Shown piece after piece: positions 37,901 to 49,900 of a stretch of DNA of 64,000 bases. The DNA is from Acanthaster planci (Eukaryota > Echinodermata > Asteroidea > Valvatida > Acanthasteridae). The stretch is taken from NCBI RefSeq assembly GCF_001949145.1, contig NW_019091571.1:232729-296728 (forward strand), given 5' to 3'. The first letter of the stretch is position 1; every line of letters starts with the position of its first letter. Under the pieces are notes generated by a model. The model saw only the letters and a list, made by a program, of their open reading frames with translations, was not told the origin of the DNA and did no database searches. The position numbers and the translations under genes are program-made.

Positions 37901-40900
37901 AAGGGTAATCCAGACCAATATAAGGAGGAATAATCAATGAAATCAACGTCAAGGAGCTAGGCTGAAAAGTGAAAGTGTTCTTATATTAATCTCTATTCAG
38001 TGCCTTACATGTGTTTTTATTAGCATTTGATATATTGAAACATTTAGGTCTAATCTGTTCAAAGACTAACAGGCTGCAGACTTGGAACATGTTTTCAAGC
38101 TTTCTGCCTGTTGTTGTACATGTGAGAACCTAACCGATCATTTTTGTGTTCCATTTCAGGATTGGCTGAGATAAACCAACTGGATCAGTTGTTGGCCAGT
38201 GTGGGTCCTACCCACAGGTAGGTTAAGCTTCTTTCAGTAAATTCTGTCATTCCTTTTTTCAGTCGCTGTAGTCAAAAAGTCCAGACCATCAAGAGATTAG
38301 TCACAAGACCAGTCACAAGACCAGTCACAAGACCAGTCAAAAGACCAGTCACAAGACCAGTCACAAGACCAGTCAAAAGACCAGTCAAAAGACCAGTCAC
38401 AAGACCAGTCAAAAGACCAGTCACAAGACCAGTCACAAGACCAGTCTCAAGGCCAGTCTCGAGACCAGTCTCGAGACCAGTCAAAAGACCAGTCTCAAGG
38501 CCAGTCTCGAGACCAGTCACAAGACCAGTCACAAAACCTGTCACAAGACCAGTCAGGAGGCCAGTTTCGAGACCAGTCACAAAACCTGTCACAAGACCAG
38601 TCATGAGGCCAGTTTCGAGACCAGTCATAAGACCAGTCACAAGACCAGTCAAAAGACCAGTCACAAGACCAGTCTCAAGGCCAGTCTCGAGGCCTGTCTC
38701 GAGGCCAGTCACAAGACCAGTCACAAAACCTGTCACAAGACCAGTCATGAGGCCAGTTTCGAGACCAGTCATAAGACCAGTCACAAAACCTGTCACAAGA
38801 CCAGTCATGAGGCCAGTTTCGAGACCAGTCATAAGACCAGTCATAAGACAAGTCACAAGACCTGTCATAAGACCAGTCAAAAGAGAAACTAGTTATAGAG
38901 ATGAGAGTAAAAATCTAAAGTAAATCGGGAGTACGTTCAGAAAGTACCGCAGTAGCTTAAATTGCAACATCTGGATTACCTGCAGAAACGTCAAAATCCA
39001 AAATGAGTTGATTGCGTTGTCACATGCCATGGCTGGTTTGGGCCCCATTATAACTGGAAAAGTAAATTCTCAGACCTACCGTTGATGCAATGAGCCCAAA
39101 ATCTAGAGTGAATGAAAGTAATTAGTAAACTAGGAAGCTGAAGGGGGATCATGTTTATCTACAAATAAAATGACTCCCTGGCACTCTCTAATGTACAGCT
39201 AAGTTGATGAATGGCTACCACCGTATTTGTTTAAAGTACACTTTGAGAGTGGCTAATCGTTTAATTGTTCATAGGCTGTGGGTGTTGCCACTTCACTCAA
39301 CAATCACCACCCAAGAGCAAGCCAGGGCATTCGTCAAGGCACAGGATGGCTTCAGGAAAGTCATTTTAGCAACTAACATTGCAGAGAGCTCTATCACTGT
39401 GCCCGATATCAAATATGGTGAGAGGATATTCTTCATTTGGGATCACAAAGATAAAAAAACTGCAGCATATGTAACAGACTTCAATATTTTTCACCCTCAC
39501 GATGCTCATTTTCATTGGGACGGCAAACCAAGTGATACATCAAAACAAAAAGCTAAGTTTGCTCTTTCTAACGCAAGCTAAAACAAATTTACACGTGCAG
39601 GAGAAAAATGGCTTTCGGGCCTATTTTGTGAGATTCGCTCTTATATTTCATGTAACTATACTTTTATAATGCATATTCTTCACTGACTTCCTGTTTGGTC
39701 AAACAGGAAGTGTTTTTGCATTCGTGCTTGGATGTGTACCTGAAATATACATGCTTGGGTTCATCAGGTTCAAAGGTCAGGGAAGATCACCCTTGTTTTC
39801 TGATGGAAATCAAGCAGTTGAAAATTGTACAACTCGGTAAACGAGCATTGAGCTCTAGCATCTGTCTTACGGTTGAATTTTGTGTCGTACAGCTGATTTT
39901 TATACTTTGTCAAAATTTACAGCAAATTATCCATTTTTGTGTTCAAAATTATCTGCCTTCTCTTGGTGTTGAATTCAATCATTTTTCCCTTTGGTTTTAT
40001 TTGGTTATGAACAGTCATTGACTTCATGCTGACTAAGTGCATGGTGTGCGACCCAGAGACTAACTATCAAAGCCTCAAACTTCATTGGGCTTCCAAAGCC
40101 AATGCCATCCAGAGGAAAGGTGAAGTTCTCACGTTTATTTCAAAGGAAAAAGAGTGGAGAAACTGTGCGTATCAGATTGGTTGAATAGGGTGATAAAAGA
40201 ATTCAGTGCCAGTGTAACTTGCATATTAATGAGCAAAAGTCTGGATACCTGGCTTCTGTAAAGTTTGATTATTTTAGTGACTTGCTTTATTTCACGACAT
40301 GTTTCTCAGTGAGCAGGGTTTAGGTTTACAGATAGAACTGACCCCCACCCATGAACAGTTTTTCTTGTCATGACATCATTGCGGCAACAGCACTCCTCAT
40401 TGGTCAGGATATTATAGAAAATTATAGAATGTTAAAAAAAAAAGGTGCACTTATTAATTAATGACAGTAACCAAAAAGGGATGTTAGATGGTTTTCTTAC
40501 ATATAAGTAAAAAGTTACACAAAACATTTTCCGAAGTAAAATTTGCATCACAAACACTTTAAGGCGGGGGGGGTTAGTCAGAGCTCTTGTTGATGTACGT
40601 ATCACCTCAAGAATGGGCCGTCTTTGTTGTGCTTACAGGGCGAGCTGGTCGTGTGTCGTCAGGTAAGGTCTACAGACTCGTCACCAGGGAATTCTATGAG
40701 GACTGCATCCAAGATTATGGAATCCCAGAAATGAGGGTATGAAGTTGCTTAGTATGAATTCATATTTATACAGTTGTATACTCATTGTAATCAGTTTATT
40801 GTGAAATGTAAAAAAAAGGAAATCAAAGACTACAAGTGTATTATAAAAGTGGAGAATTGCCAAGTTTCAAGTTCCATAACAAAGATTTTTTTTATGTTTA

Positions 40901-43900
40901 TGCTGAATTGCAGTGTTCCCTCGGTGATTATTGACTTGCTTTGATGTCATCTTTGGTTTGATTTTTTGTCAGCGTTGTCCATTGGAGCGTCTGATTCTTC
41001 AAGTCAAGATGCTTGACCTAGGGGAACCCAGAGCCATCTTGGCCCTGGCCTTGGAACCTCCTAACCTAGACAACATCACAAGGACTGTACTACTCCTCAA
41101 AGAGGTACTGAATTGTCTCCAGTGTGTAGGATTGCTTTAGAGTTTGGATAATAATAACGTTGTCATTGTCTTCAAAGGTTTGGTACTGACCAGTATGTTA
41201 CCATGGAAACAGAAAAAGTCACAAGATGGGAACATTTGTCAAATTACTTAATACGTCGGACAAGATTTGAAATATTTTTTAACTGTCAAGATTGAAGGTT
41301 ATTGAGGTTTCTGTGGTCCCATTTATAGATCAGTTGCCACATACCGAGGAGGAAAAAACCTTGCCTAACTCAAGGAGCCAAGTAGGCTGGCTTCCTTCCT
41401 TTCATGACATTGCACACTTTGGAAAAGGGTCGGGAACCAGTCTAGAAGTAACACTTTCACAGTTTCCCATACAACGTTCCTTATGTACCCTGAGTTGAAG
41501 TGCACCCTCTCTAGCAAAGAAGGGGGGCCGGTAGGAGGTTTTTCAAAAGATCCCTTGGACACGCCCCAAGCACATGCGGAGACCATGCGTTCAAACAGAA
41601 ATTGGTCATGTGTACTCAGTGTGCCAGGTGTAAAACGTGCATAAGCATGTGTACGATTAAGCCGAGTTACTACCAAAGGACCATCAGAGCTCTGCATACA
41701 CAGGCCCTCTCTTGCTCCTGGTCCGAGCAGATTGTTTGTATGTTTGCAGTACATCAAGCGAAAGTCATTGACACTGCAGTTTACAAGTAACCTTTTTCCT
41801 TCCCGCAGCCTACATGTACCTGAAGTATTCATGTACACTCCTTACAGATTTCAAGAGGTTTTTTCAGGGATTACATGCCTTCTGATCAGAGGTAATAGTG
41901 TTTTTGATCAATTGCTTCAATCCCCACCCCCGTCTGTCAGGTTGGTGCTTTGTCCACAACAACCGGTGGTGTGATCTCCCCCAGCGACAGCGATGGTGAT
42001 CTGACTTTCGTGGGAAGGGTGCTGGCGAACCTCCCTGTGGACATCCGCATCGGCAAGGTCCTGTTGCTCGGCCACGTCTTTGACTGTCTCAAGGAGTGCC
42101 TTATCATTGGTGAGTAGAGACAGGTGACGTTCCCCTCCCGTAACATCGTTAGCAACTTGGGAGGTCAGATGGTTCCAGCACAGGCACATTTACCTCAGCA
42201 CAGAGTTACTGATAATGATGACTCTGATATTTAGAGATAGTTCTTTTTTGGAACATTCTACCCATTTCAGATTGTAATGGTCTTTTTTGAGTCAAACAGA
42301 AATATCAGCACACCAGGCAGCTTACCAGGAATCAAGCTTTAAAATCTAGACAGTGCGTGCCGGAGATTGGTGCTCTTGGACTGGATCTGATTGTTCCTGC
42401 AAAACGGCACCCTGGAAATGTCCTGGTTACAAATGTTTTTGTATTTGTTGCCCACCTATGTCATCTGTCCATCCCACTACTTGTATTCCTTCATATTTTA
42501 ATTAACTTAGGTGGCACTGCCTTGGTACTCTGCTTGACTTCAACACATCATTTTGTATTTCACTTTGCCTTTAGACTCTGTAGGAGGGCTTGGGGACAAC
42601 AGCAGTCATTGGTCTCTAATCAGTACATCATTTCAAGGAGTAGGACAAAGCTTTCTGAGATGTTCTTGGTGTCCAAATTAACATACTCTTGGAATTTAAT
42701 CTTATGTGCAGGTGCTAGCCTGTCTTTGAAGAGCTTCTTTGCTCGGCCTTACAAGGATCCACTCAAGGCTTATGGGTGAGCTACACATCACAAAATGAGA
42801 AATAAAATCAAGTCCATGCTAGTGTTGCTTCGGTGAGACTTAAAACCTCCAAGAACATGCTTTTGCTGTGGAGTAACCTAACGGTAACGAGAAGTTGGGC
42901 TATTTTGGTGGAGAAAACATTGCATTAACTTTTAACTTGTAGCAGTGGTTACTTTTTGATAGTGTCCTGGAAATGGAAGGAGACTGTGTTTGCAATGCAT
43001 TGTGGGGTTAGCGATGCCATTAGATTAAGCCCTACCCTGACGGCATAAACTTTACAGCAGCAACCTATACCAGTCCTGGTTCATATTTGCTGTCGTTATA
43101 AGATGATTACAGTAATGTATCCTACCTATGGACACAAGCATTGTTTGATTCCACACTCCAAACATCCTTTTACAGAATTGAATCTAGCTGTGGATACAAC
43201 ATCTTTATGATTTTTCCCCTGTATTTCAGTGCCAAGCTAGACTGGGCCAACAACTCATTCAGCGATTGTATCGCCATCCTGAATGCGTTCACCCAGTGGG
43301 ACAATCTCCGACAGACCAAGGGATTCCTACGAGCTGGCATGGTGAGTCAGTCCCTAAGCCGTGAGCCTTTTCACAAGGATGCCAAACTGGTCGGGCGTTA
43401 TCAGAATTACATTGCCAAGCCGTGGTCTGCACCCAAGACACTATCAAAGCTCAAGAAATCTGTTTTGTGAAGTATTAAGAAAAAAACGAACTGGTACATT
43501 TGTCAGAATTCCATAATTTGTATTTGATATTTCCGCCAACTTTCCTCTAAACTTTGATTTTTACAGAATGAGAGAAAGTGGGGAGAGAAGCACATGATTC
43601 AGATAAATCGAATCCGCGAGGTAAGTTTGGAGGCTGTGAATAGACCGTAGATATCATGATGTGCTGTAAATCACACAACAGTACATTATTTGGGAATTTT
43701 GGAGACTGAGTCTGGTCTTTAGCCGTGTCTCGTGTAAGTGTTTGTTTTGTAATGTATTCAAGTTTTTTTTAATGCATTGTTACACTGCCGTACATAATTG
43801 TATGTTTGTTCTCAAAGAGCCCCACCACGGGTCTGTGTGCGATGAGAATTTCATCCCTGTGGCCAAAACGTCCAGATTGAATGATTCGGACATCGTGGGC

Positions 43901-46900
43901 TATAAAAACTGGTTCTACACTTGGAGATGTTGCCTGTGAAACATTCTATAAGAGCCACTGTGCTTAAGCAGGTTGTATTGGACCACAGATGCCTTTTATA
44001 CGTGAAGACATGTTTGTTTATGTGTTCTTGTAACCTAGGTGATGGATGTTATCAAGGAACTGAGCGATCGATTGGCCAAATTCAATATCCAACTGCCTCG
44101 GGGAAAACACAAGAAACCGAGTCAGAGTGACCATGGCGAGGATCGTCTGATTTTGAAGGTATCCACAGATATCATAAAAGGAGAAATGTCATCGGACTGA
44201 TTTCTTCTGCATGAGATTGAAATAGAAGCCTTGGTTTTCAGTTCAGCGCCAATTTTGATGTCAGCTTCAAATATTTTTGCCGAAAATATGTCAGCAGAAA
44301 CAGGGCTTTGGCCAATATTCCATGAACAGCCTACTGCTGGCCAGCAGTTGTACAGTGGGTTTTGTTTTGGATATCAATCAGGAAAGCAGTATTTTCTACT
44401 TTGTGGCTAAATATAGTCGTACCCTACTGAAATGCTTGCATACACATGTAGAGTGCGTTATGTACAGACCCTGTTCGTGGGAACTATAGAGTGGCTCTTT
44501 TTAGATTAAAATTCTCAACCCTCAAGCACTTTTTGAAACCCGTTATCTGATTAAAATGAAACCCCAACTCTGACTGGAGTTTTTCTTGGTGTCAGATTGT
44601 TCTGGCTGGAGCGTTTTACCCCAACTACTTCAGCTGTGAGCAGCCAGATGAAGCACAAGCTTTGAAGCAGCTCTCAGGCAAAGACCCTTGTACCACTGTC
44701 ATGGTAGGTATCAGGCTAGAAGGGGGAGGGGCCCAGATGGGGGCGGGGTCAGAGTAAAGAGGGGCTTGATGGGGGAGGGGACAGGTTAGGGAGGGGCTAG
44801 ATTGGGGGGATTTAGCAGTCACTCGGCTAGGAAGGGGAGGAACCAGATTGGGGAGGGGTCAGATTGAGGAGAGGCTAGATGGGGGAAGGGCCAAATTGGG
44901 AGGGGGATGGATAGGGGAGGGGCAGAAAGGGGAGGGGCCATATGGGAGAGGCACTAGATGGCAGAGGGGTTTGTTGGGGAAGAGGCTTGATCCAAGAGGA
45001 GCTGGGGACCCAGAATGACGGACGCTGTTGCAACCACTTGAAGCAGCTGTCCAAGATGTAATAGCGATATCTGCCCCCATTGCCTCAATGTTGTTAGTCA
45101 GGTCCCATCGTCTTCGTGCCAGTTGCACCCTGTCCGATTCGATATAGTTGGGGTTGAAGGTTGGGTTAGTCAGATGTAAAATGTAAGAAATATCACAATG
45201 AATAAAGAAGTCGTGAAACAAACTGGTTATTACCCATTGGTCAGTAAGGAACGGTCCAAATTGTAAAGAAAATTAGATTCTTTATTTTAACCATTGCTCC
45301 CTTGGTTTAAGTTGGGACCTGTTGGTCAGATATACAGATGCCATCGAAATCTAAGGCTTTGAAGGATGCCATACATTATTATCAGTGACTCTAAATTAGT
45401 TGATGCCACGTGCATCGTCAGAGACTCGGCTTGGAATTCTTTGGAGTGTGTTGCTAACTTCCATTGTAGTGGTGTTTCCCACCGCAAAGTATGGAGCAGT
45501 CGTGCTAAGTGAATTGTGTGGCGATTTGGACAGGACAGGTTAGAGCTTGACTTCAGATGTTTTTTTATCCTTCTCTGTTTTTGCTAAATCCAGGTTAGCA
45601 ATCTACCTCCCCATTCCTACCTGTACAAAGCAGAAATTGCCAGTCTCTTTGAGCAGTGCGGCAAAGGCAAACAACTCTACTTTGAGGAGAGCAAGTGAGT
45701 AAAACAAAATGCCCCCTGTGACTGGCTTGGGTTGAGAGCATCTCACAGCTGAAAATGCTCAGAATGTACCAGTGTGAGTGCGGCAAACAGTAACCTTAGA
45801 CACACTGAGTATTCTTGCGTGGTTCAGCCATCATATTTTTAATCCACTTTTTTCCCGGGATCTGTTAATAATTCCAAAAATTATTGTGTAAGTTACCACT
45901 TGTTAATGTCTTCATTCCCTTCAAATGATTTATATCTAAAGCATATCACATCTTACTTTCTAAAAATACAACTTCCAACGTGACATTAGAAACAGTGATG
46001 TTGATTGGTCATTTCATCTCCTCTGACATCATCTTTTGATAGCCTTTGGGATTTCACATTCTTGTTTTCAGGGCTTTCATAGAGTTTGAGCGCCCTCACA
46101 CCATGACGACCACAGAATCAAGCTCCATTTTGAATGCAGTGTACATGGCCGTTAAAATGAGGTATAAAAACATCGCTGTTGAAACACTTACTTTTTCTGT
46201 AATTCTGTTTTTTTGAGCGCATGTGGCCACAATAATTTCAATGACTTATGTTCATCTATATCTTTTAAACCCATCTTTGTACAGAAAGGGCACTCAATCA
46301 TAGTATTAGAAATGTTGCATGCATGTACTTGGTATACCATAAACTTCAGCAGTTGCCCAACTTGGCTATGCATGTGGGAGTAAGATATGTCCAAGCTTGT
46401 GAAATTCCGTAATGGCTGACTTACGCGTTGATCTAAAGGTTTTTGACGATTGTGCTCAATGCATGACTGAAAATCGAGGGCAACTGTGCTTTTTTCTTCA
46501 TGTTATGCAAAAAAACATCCTCACAAATTCTGAAATGCCCATTGAGCATACTGAGCTCAAATGTTCACTGTTCTGTTTTACCAGCCTTTACATTGAACAA
46601 TTATCAAAAGACTGAGCCTGAGAGACATGTTTATCTTTGAAGAATTGTGTAGCCACTGAGCAAGATTTTGTCTCAGTGAGCTCACAAACGTGTTTTTCTA
46701 TTTCCGTGGCCTTGTTAAGATTGTTGTATCATTTGCCAGATTGCTACGCCTTCCCATGACCATTCAGATGTACGAGGTTGATGAGGCTGATGTGAAGGTT
46801 GTAGAGGAAGCCAAGGAACTTGCTTCACAGTCGTCCAGACAGCTCCGAACCAACAGGTGAATGACCTCCTGCCCTGTCTCCTCCCCACCAGGCCCAGCAA

Positions 46901-49900
46901 CGAGGAGTCAAAGTCCCAAGTGACCACCCATCCTCCCCCAATTCCTGTCCCAGCAAACTCGATGCACACGGCCATCTTGCCTTCAACCTACCAATGAGCC
47001 TTTCCCTTTCAAGCATGCCTATTCGACATTCCCCCTACCTTACTGCAGTCAACTCTCCCCTTCTCTGACACAAGCCATTTCAACCTGCCACCCCAAACAC
47101 ACCTGCCACCCCCATGCCTTGCATATGTTCCTTTATAACGTTGACCACCCTTCTCTTTATTATTATCAGTTTTTCATGGAGGCTAAATCTTCATGGAGGG
47201 TGTGAAATACACAATTAACAGATGAAAAGTTTAGTGCTGAAGGATGGCAAACTGACAAAATACTTCACAGTGGAAAAGAACTTGTGGTAGTGAGCCATTG
47301 TAATAATTCTGTGATTGATTAATTAATGAGGAAGTTAAGGGTGTTGGGGCAGTTTTCAAACTGACTAGAGGCCTAGAACAGTAATGGACCGTGCTTGAGT
47401 CCATTACTGTCCCCAGGCCCCAAGCCAATTTTTAAATGTACTAATTTCAAACAAACCTATCCTATTAATATCATAACCAATTTATTCCCATTGATAAATA
47501 CCTTTTGGGGTGAAAAATATGAAAATGAGTTGAAAATACCAGCTTTCCAGTGTTTTTTATTCATCAACTTTACTGTGCTGTGCAGAAATCTCTTGTGGAA
47601 ATTAGCTCACAAAAAAGCCTGAAATATTAGAATCATTTACACATTTTTTTAAAAATCTGTTTTGTAGATTATCAGCCTCCGTAGACACCAGTGCACCTAG
47701 ACAGGTTCCCCTCCCACCAGCCAAAAAGAACTGGATTGATGTCTTTGTCACTGAGGTAATGTTAACATTACCTGCTGGTTACCAGCTGAAATCTTATGAG
47801 ACCTGTGTAGCTTTGTTTATGAGCTTGATTTGGATGGGCAAGTGTAGCTGCTTTGCTATGTTCCATTGGTGACCATTTGTACGAAAATGTTCTCTTTCTT
47901 TTCACTGATATTGTATCCACCCATAATCTGAAAACGCTGTTAAACCACGTGGTCTACAAGATTTATAATGAAAATAAAACTCTCATTGCTTCATTAGGAG
48001 GATTGTTATTTGTGTTTCTCCGTAGGTTGTGGACGGGAATCGATTCTGGGCTCACTACGCTGACCAGGAGACCTTCAAACAGTTGGACAACATCATGAGA
48101 CAGACCAACGGTCCAAGTATCGAAAAGATACCGGTGAGTTTATTGCAGAGCTGGTAGTTAAACGGGATCCATCAGTGAAATGATCAAGCTATCGATCTTA
48201 CCCTCAATCCTTCAATCAGTTGGCGCACTATAGCCTTCAAAATGTTTCCACATGCATTATCCCGTCAGCGACGGCCATAAAGCTGTAAGCATGGATACAC
48301 TTTCTGTTGCTTTGCAGTCGTGAAATGATTTCTATATTGGGTGTATTTTTTACTCTTCACCAACGTATGGATATCTCTCATCAAGTGCCGTTTTTTTTTT
48401 TGTTTGGGGTTTTGGATGAAGATTCTTTTACTTATGACAAAAAATTTGGTAGTTGTTTTTGGAAACAGAAATTCCATTTTGTGATCCCTTACCCAAGACC
48501 TTGATGCCCACTGAAGCTGACTCGTGTGGGACTTGAACCCACAACCTAATGCTTACTAGTGCAGATATCTTACCGCACAACCACCAAGTCTGCCAGGGTC
48601 ACGTCGGCTGATTACACACAACATAAATATCTACAACTGCTTTTTGGGGGGATGAATTTCTGAGACTAAAAATGCACAGCTGAAAGATTTTAATTTGAGT
48701 CTCTGCTTTTTACACGTTAAACCTTACTGTCAGGAAATCTTCAGGGAAGCAGAAAGGCCATTACAAATAATATTCTCTAACCCCCTAGGGGCCATTGAAG
48801 TTACGCAGAATCTCGTTGGAATGTGTCAGCCAGTCTGGCTTTAAAGATACATATTCGTTTAGAATTTGTTGAGTTTTTTACTTGATGTTATCAGGGTGTT
48901 ATTTCTTTCCTAGCTTGATGAACTTCCTAAGGCAGGTGTGTATTGCCTGGCTCCATTCGTTGATGAGGAGAACGACCGCAAGTATTACCGAGCCCGCATT
49001 GAAGCGGTGCAGACAAACGGACCCAAAGTCAGGGTAGGTTTGAGGGTGAGGTGTGGTTGTGTCGGAGTGATCCATGTTATTTACATTTCACAAGTTGGTT
49101 TGTTCAAAGACAACTTCAAGAATAAAAGAATGGTCTCATTTTAGACGGACTTTGCAATTCAAATTTCAAGGAAACTGTTCTTGGTGCAATTGTAGAACAT
49201 GGTATATCCGAAAACGAATCCTGGAAGTATGATGCTCTGGAAAGTCATGGAAAAGCAATGGAAATTTTGGGAGAAACTAGAGTGTCCAGAAATCCTGTGT
49301 CAGAAGAAGAAAAGTCATGGAAAGCAATGGAAATGGAGAAAATAGAGTGCCCAGGAATCCTGTTGTCAGAGGAAGAAAAATCATGGATAAGCGACGGAAA
49401 TTGGGGAATCCTATTTTCAGAGAGAGAAAAGTTTTGGAAAAGTCCGGCAAATCCAAATCATGCAGTGGTTGGTTTTGATGGGTGATTTTTTGATGCGATT
49501 AAGGAATGATAAATTGACAGGATGTCCTTGCCAGTCTTTAATTCTGTCTGTAGCTGTCTTCCAGTGTATTATACCCAACAACATTTCTCTGCAAAATTGC
49601 CTTAAATGTCATGGAAATTGTCATATTTTGTGAAAACTGTCATGTATTTTGGGGAATCTTTTTTTCTAAGATGAAAGATCTGGAGTTTTCTTTTCATGAA
49701 GATTTCTTAACCCCCCCCCGAATCTATCGCATTAAGATTTAGGATTTTTTTTTGCCTTGATGTTTTTAGGTGTTCTATTTGGACTATGGAAACCTAGGGG
49801 AAGTTGATAGGCAGGAGTTGAGAAAGATGGCCAAGAGTCTACTGGAAATACCGTTCCAGGTATGTGGGAAAAAAAATAGCTATCAATGAATTCGTCAAAA

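Noticed and set aside
38281-38890. CRISPR-like array
   Set aside because: Units are contiguous 12-mers without spacers, and the genome is eukaryotic.
38272-38923. Open frames on both strands encoding RPV or TGL repeats
   Set aside because: They are produced by the 12-bp minisatellite and lie wholly inside a TDRD9 intron.
41365-41838. 157-codon minus-strand frame in TDRD9 intron 14
   Set aside because: No domain, no splice context and no resemblance to a known protein; probably chance or an old repeat.
48516-48597. tRNA gene on the minus strand
   Set aside because: The B box is good but acceptor and anticodon arms do not pair properly, and a SINE-like body and A tail follow.
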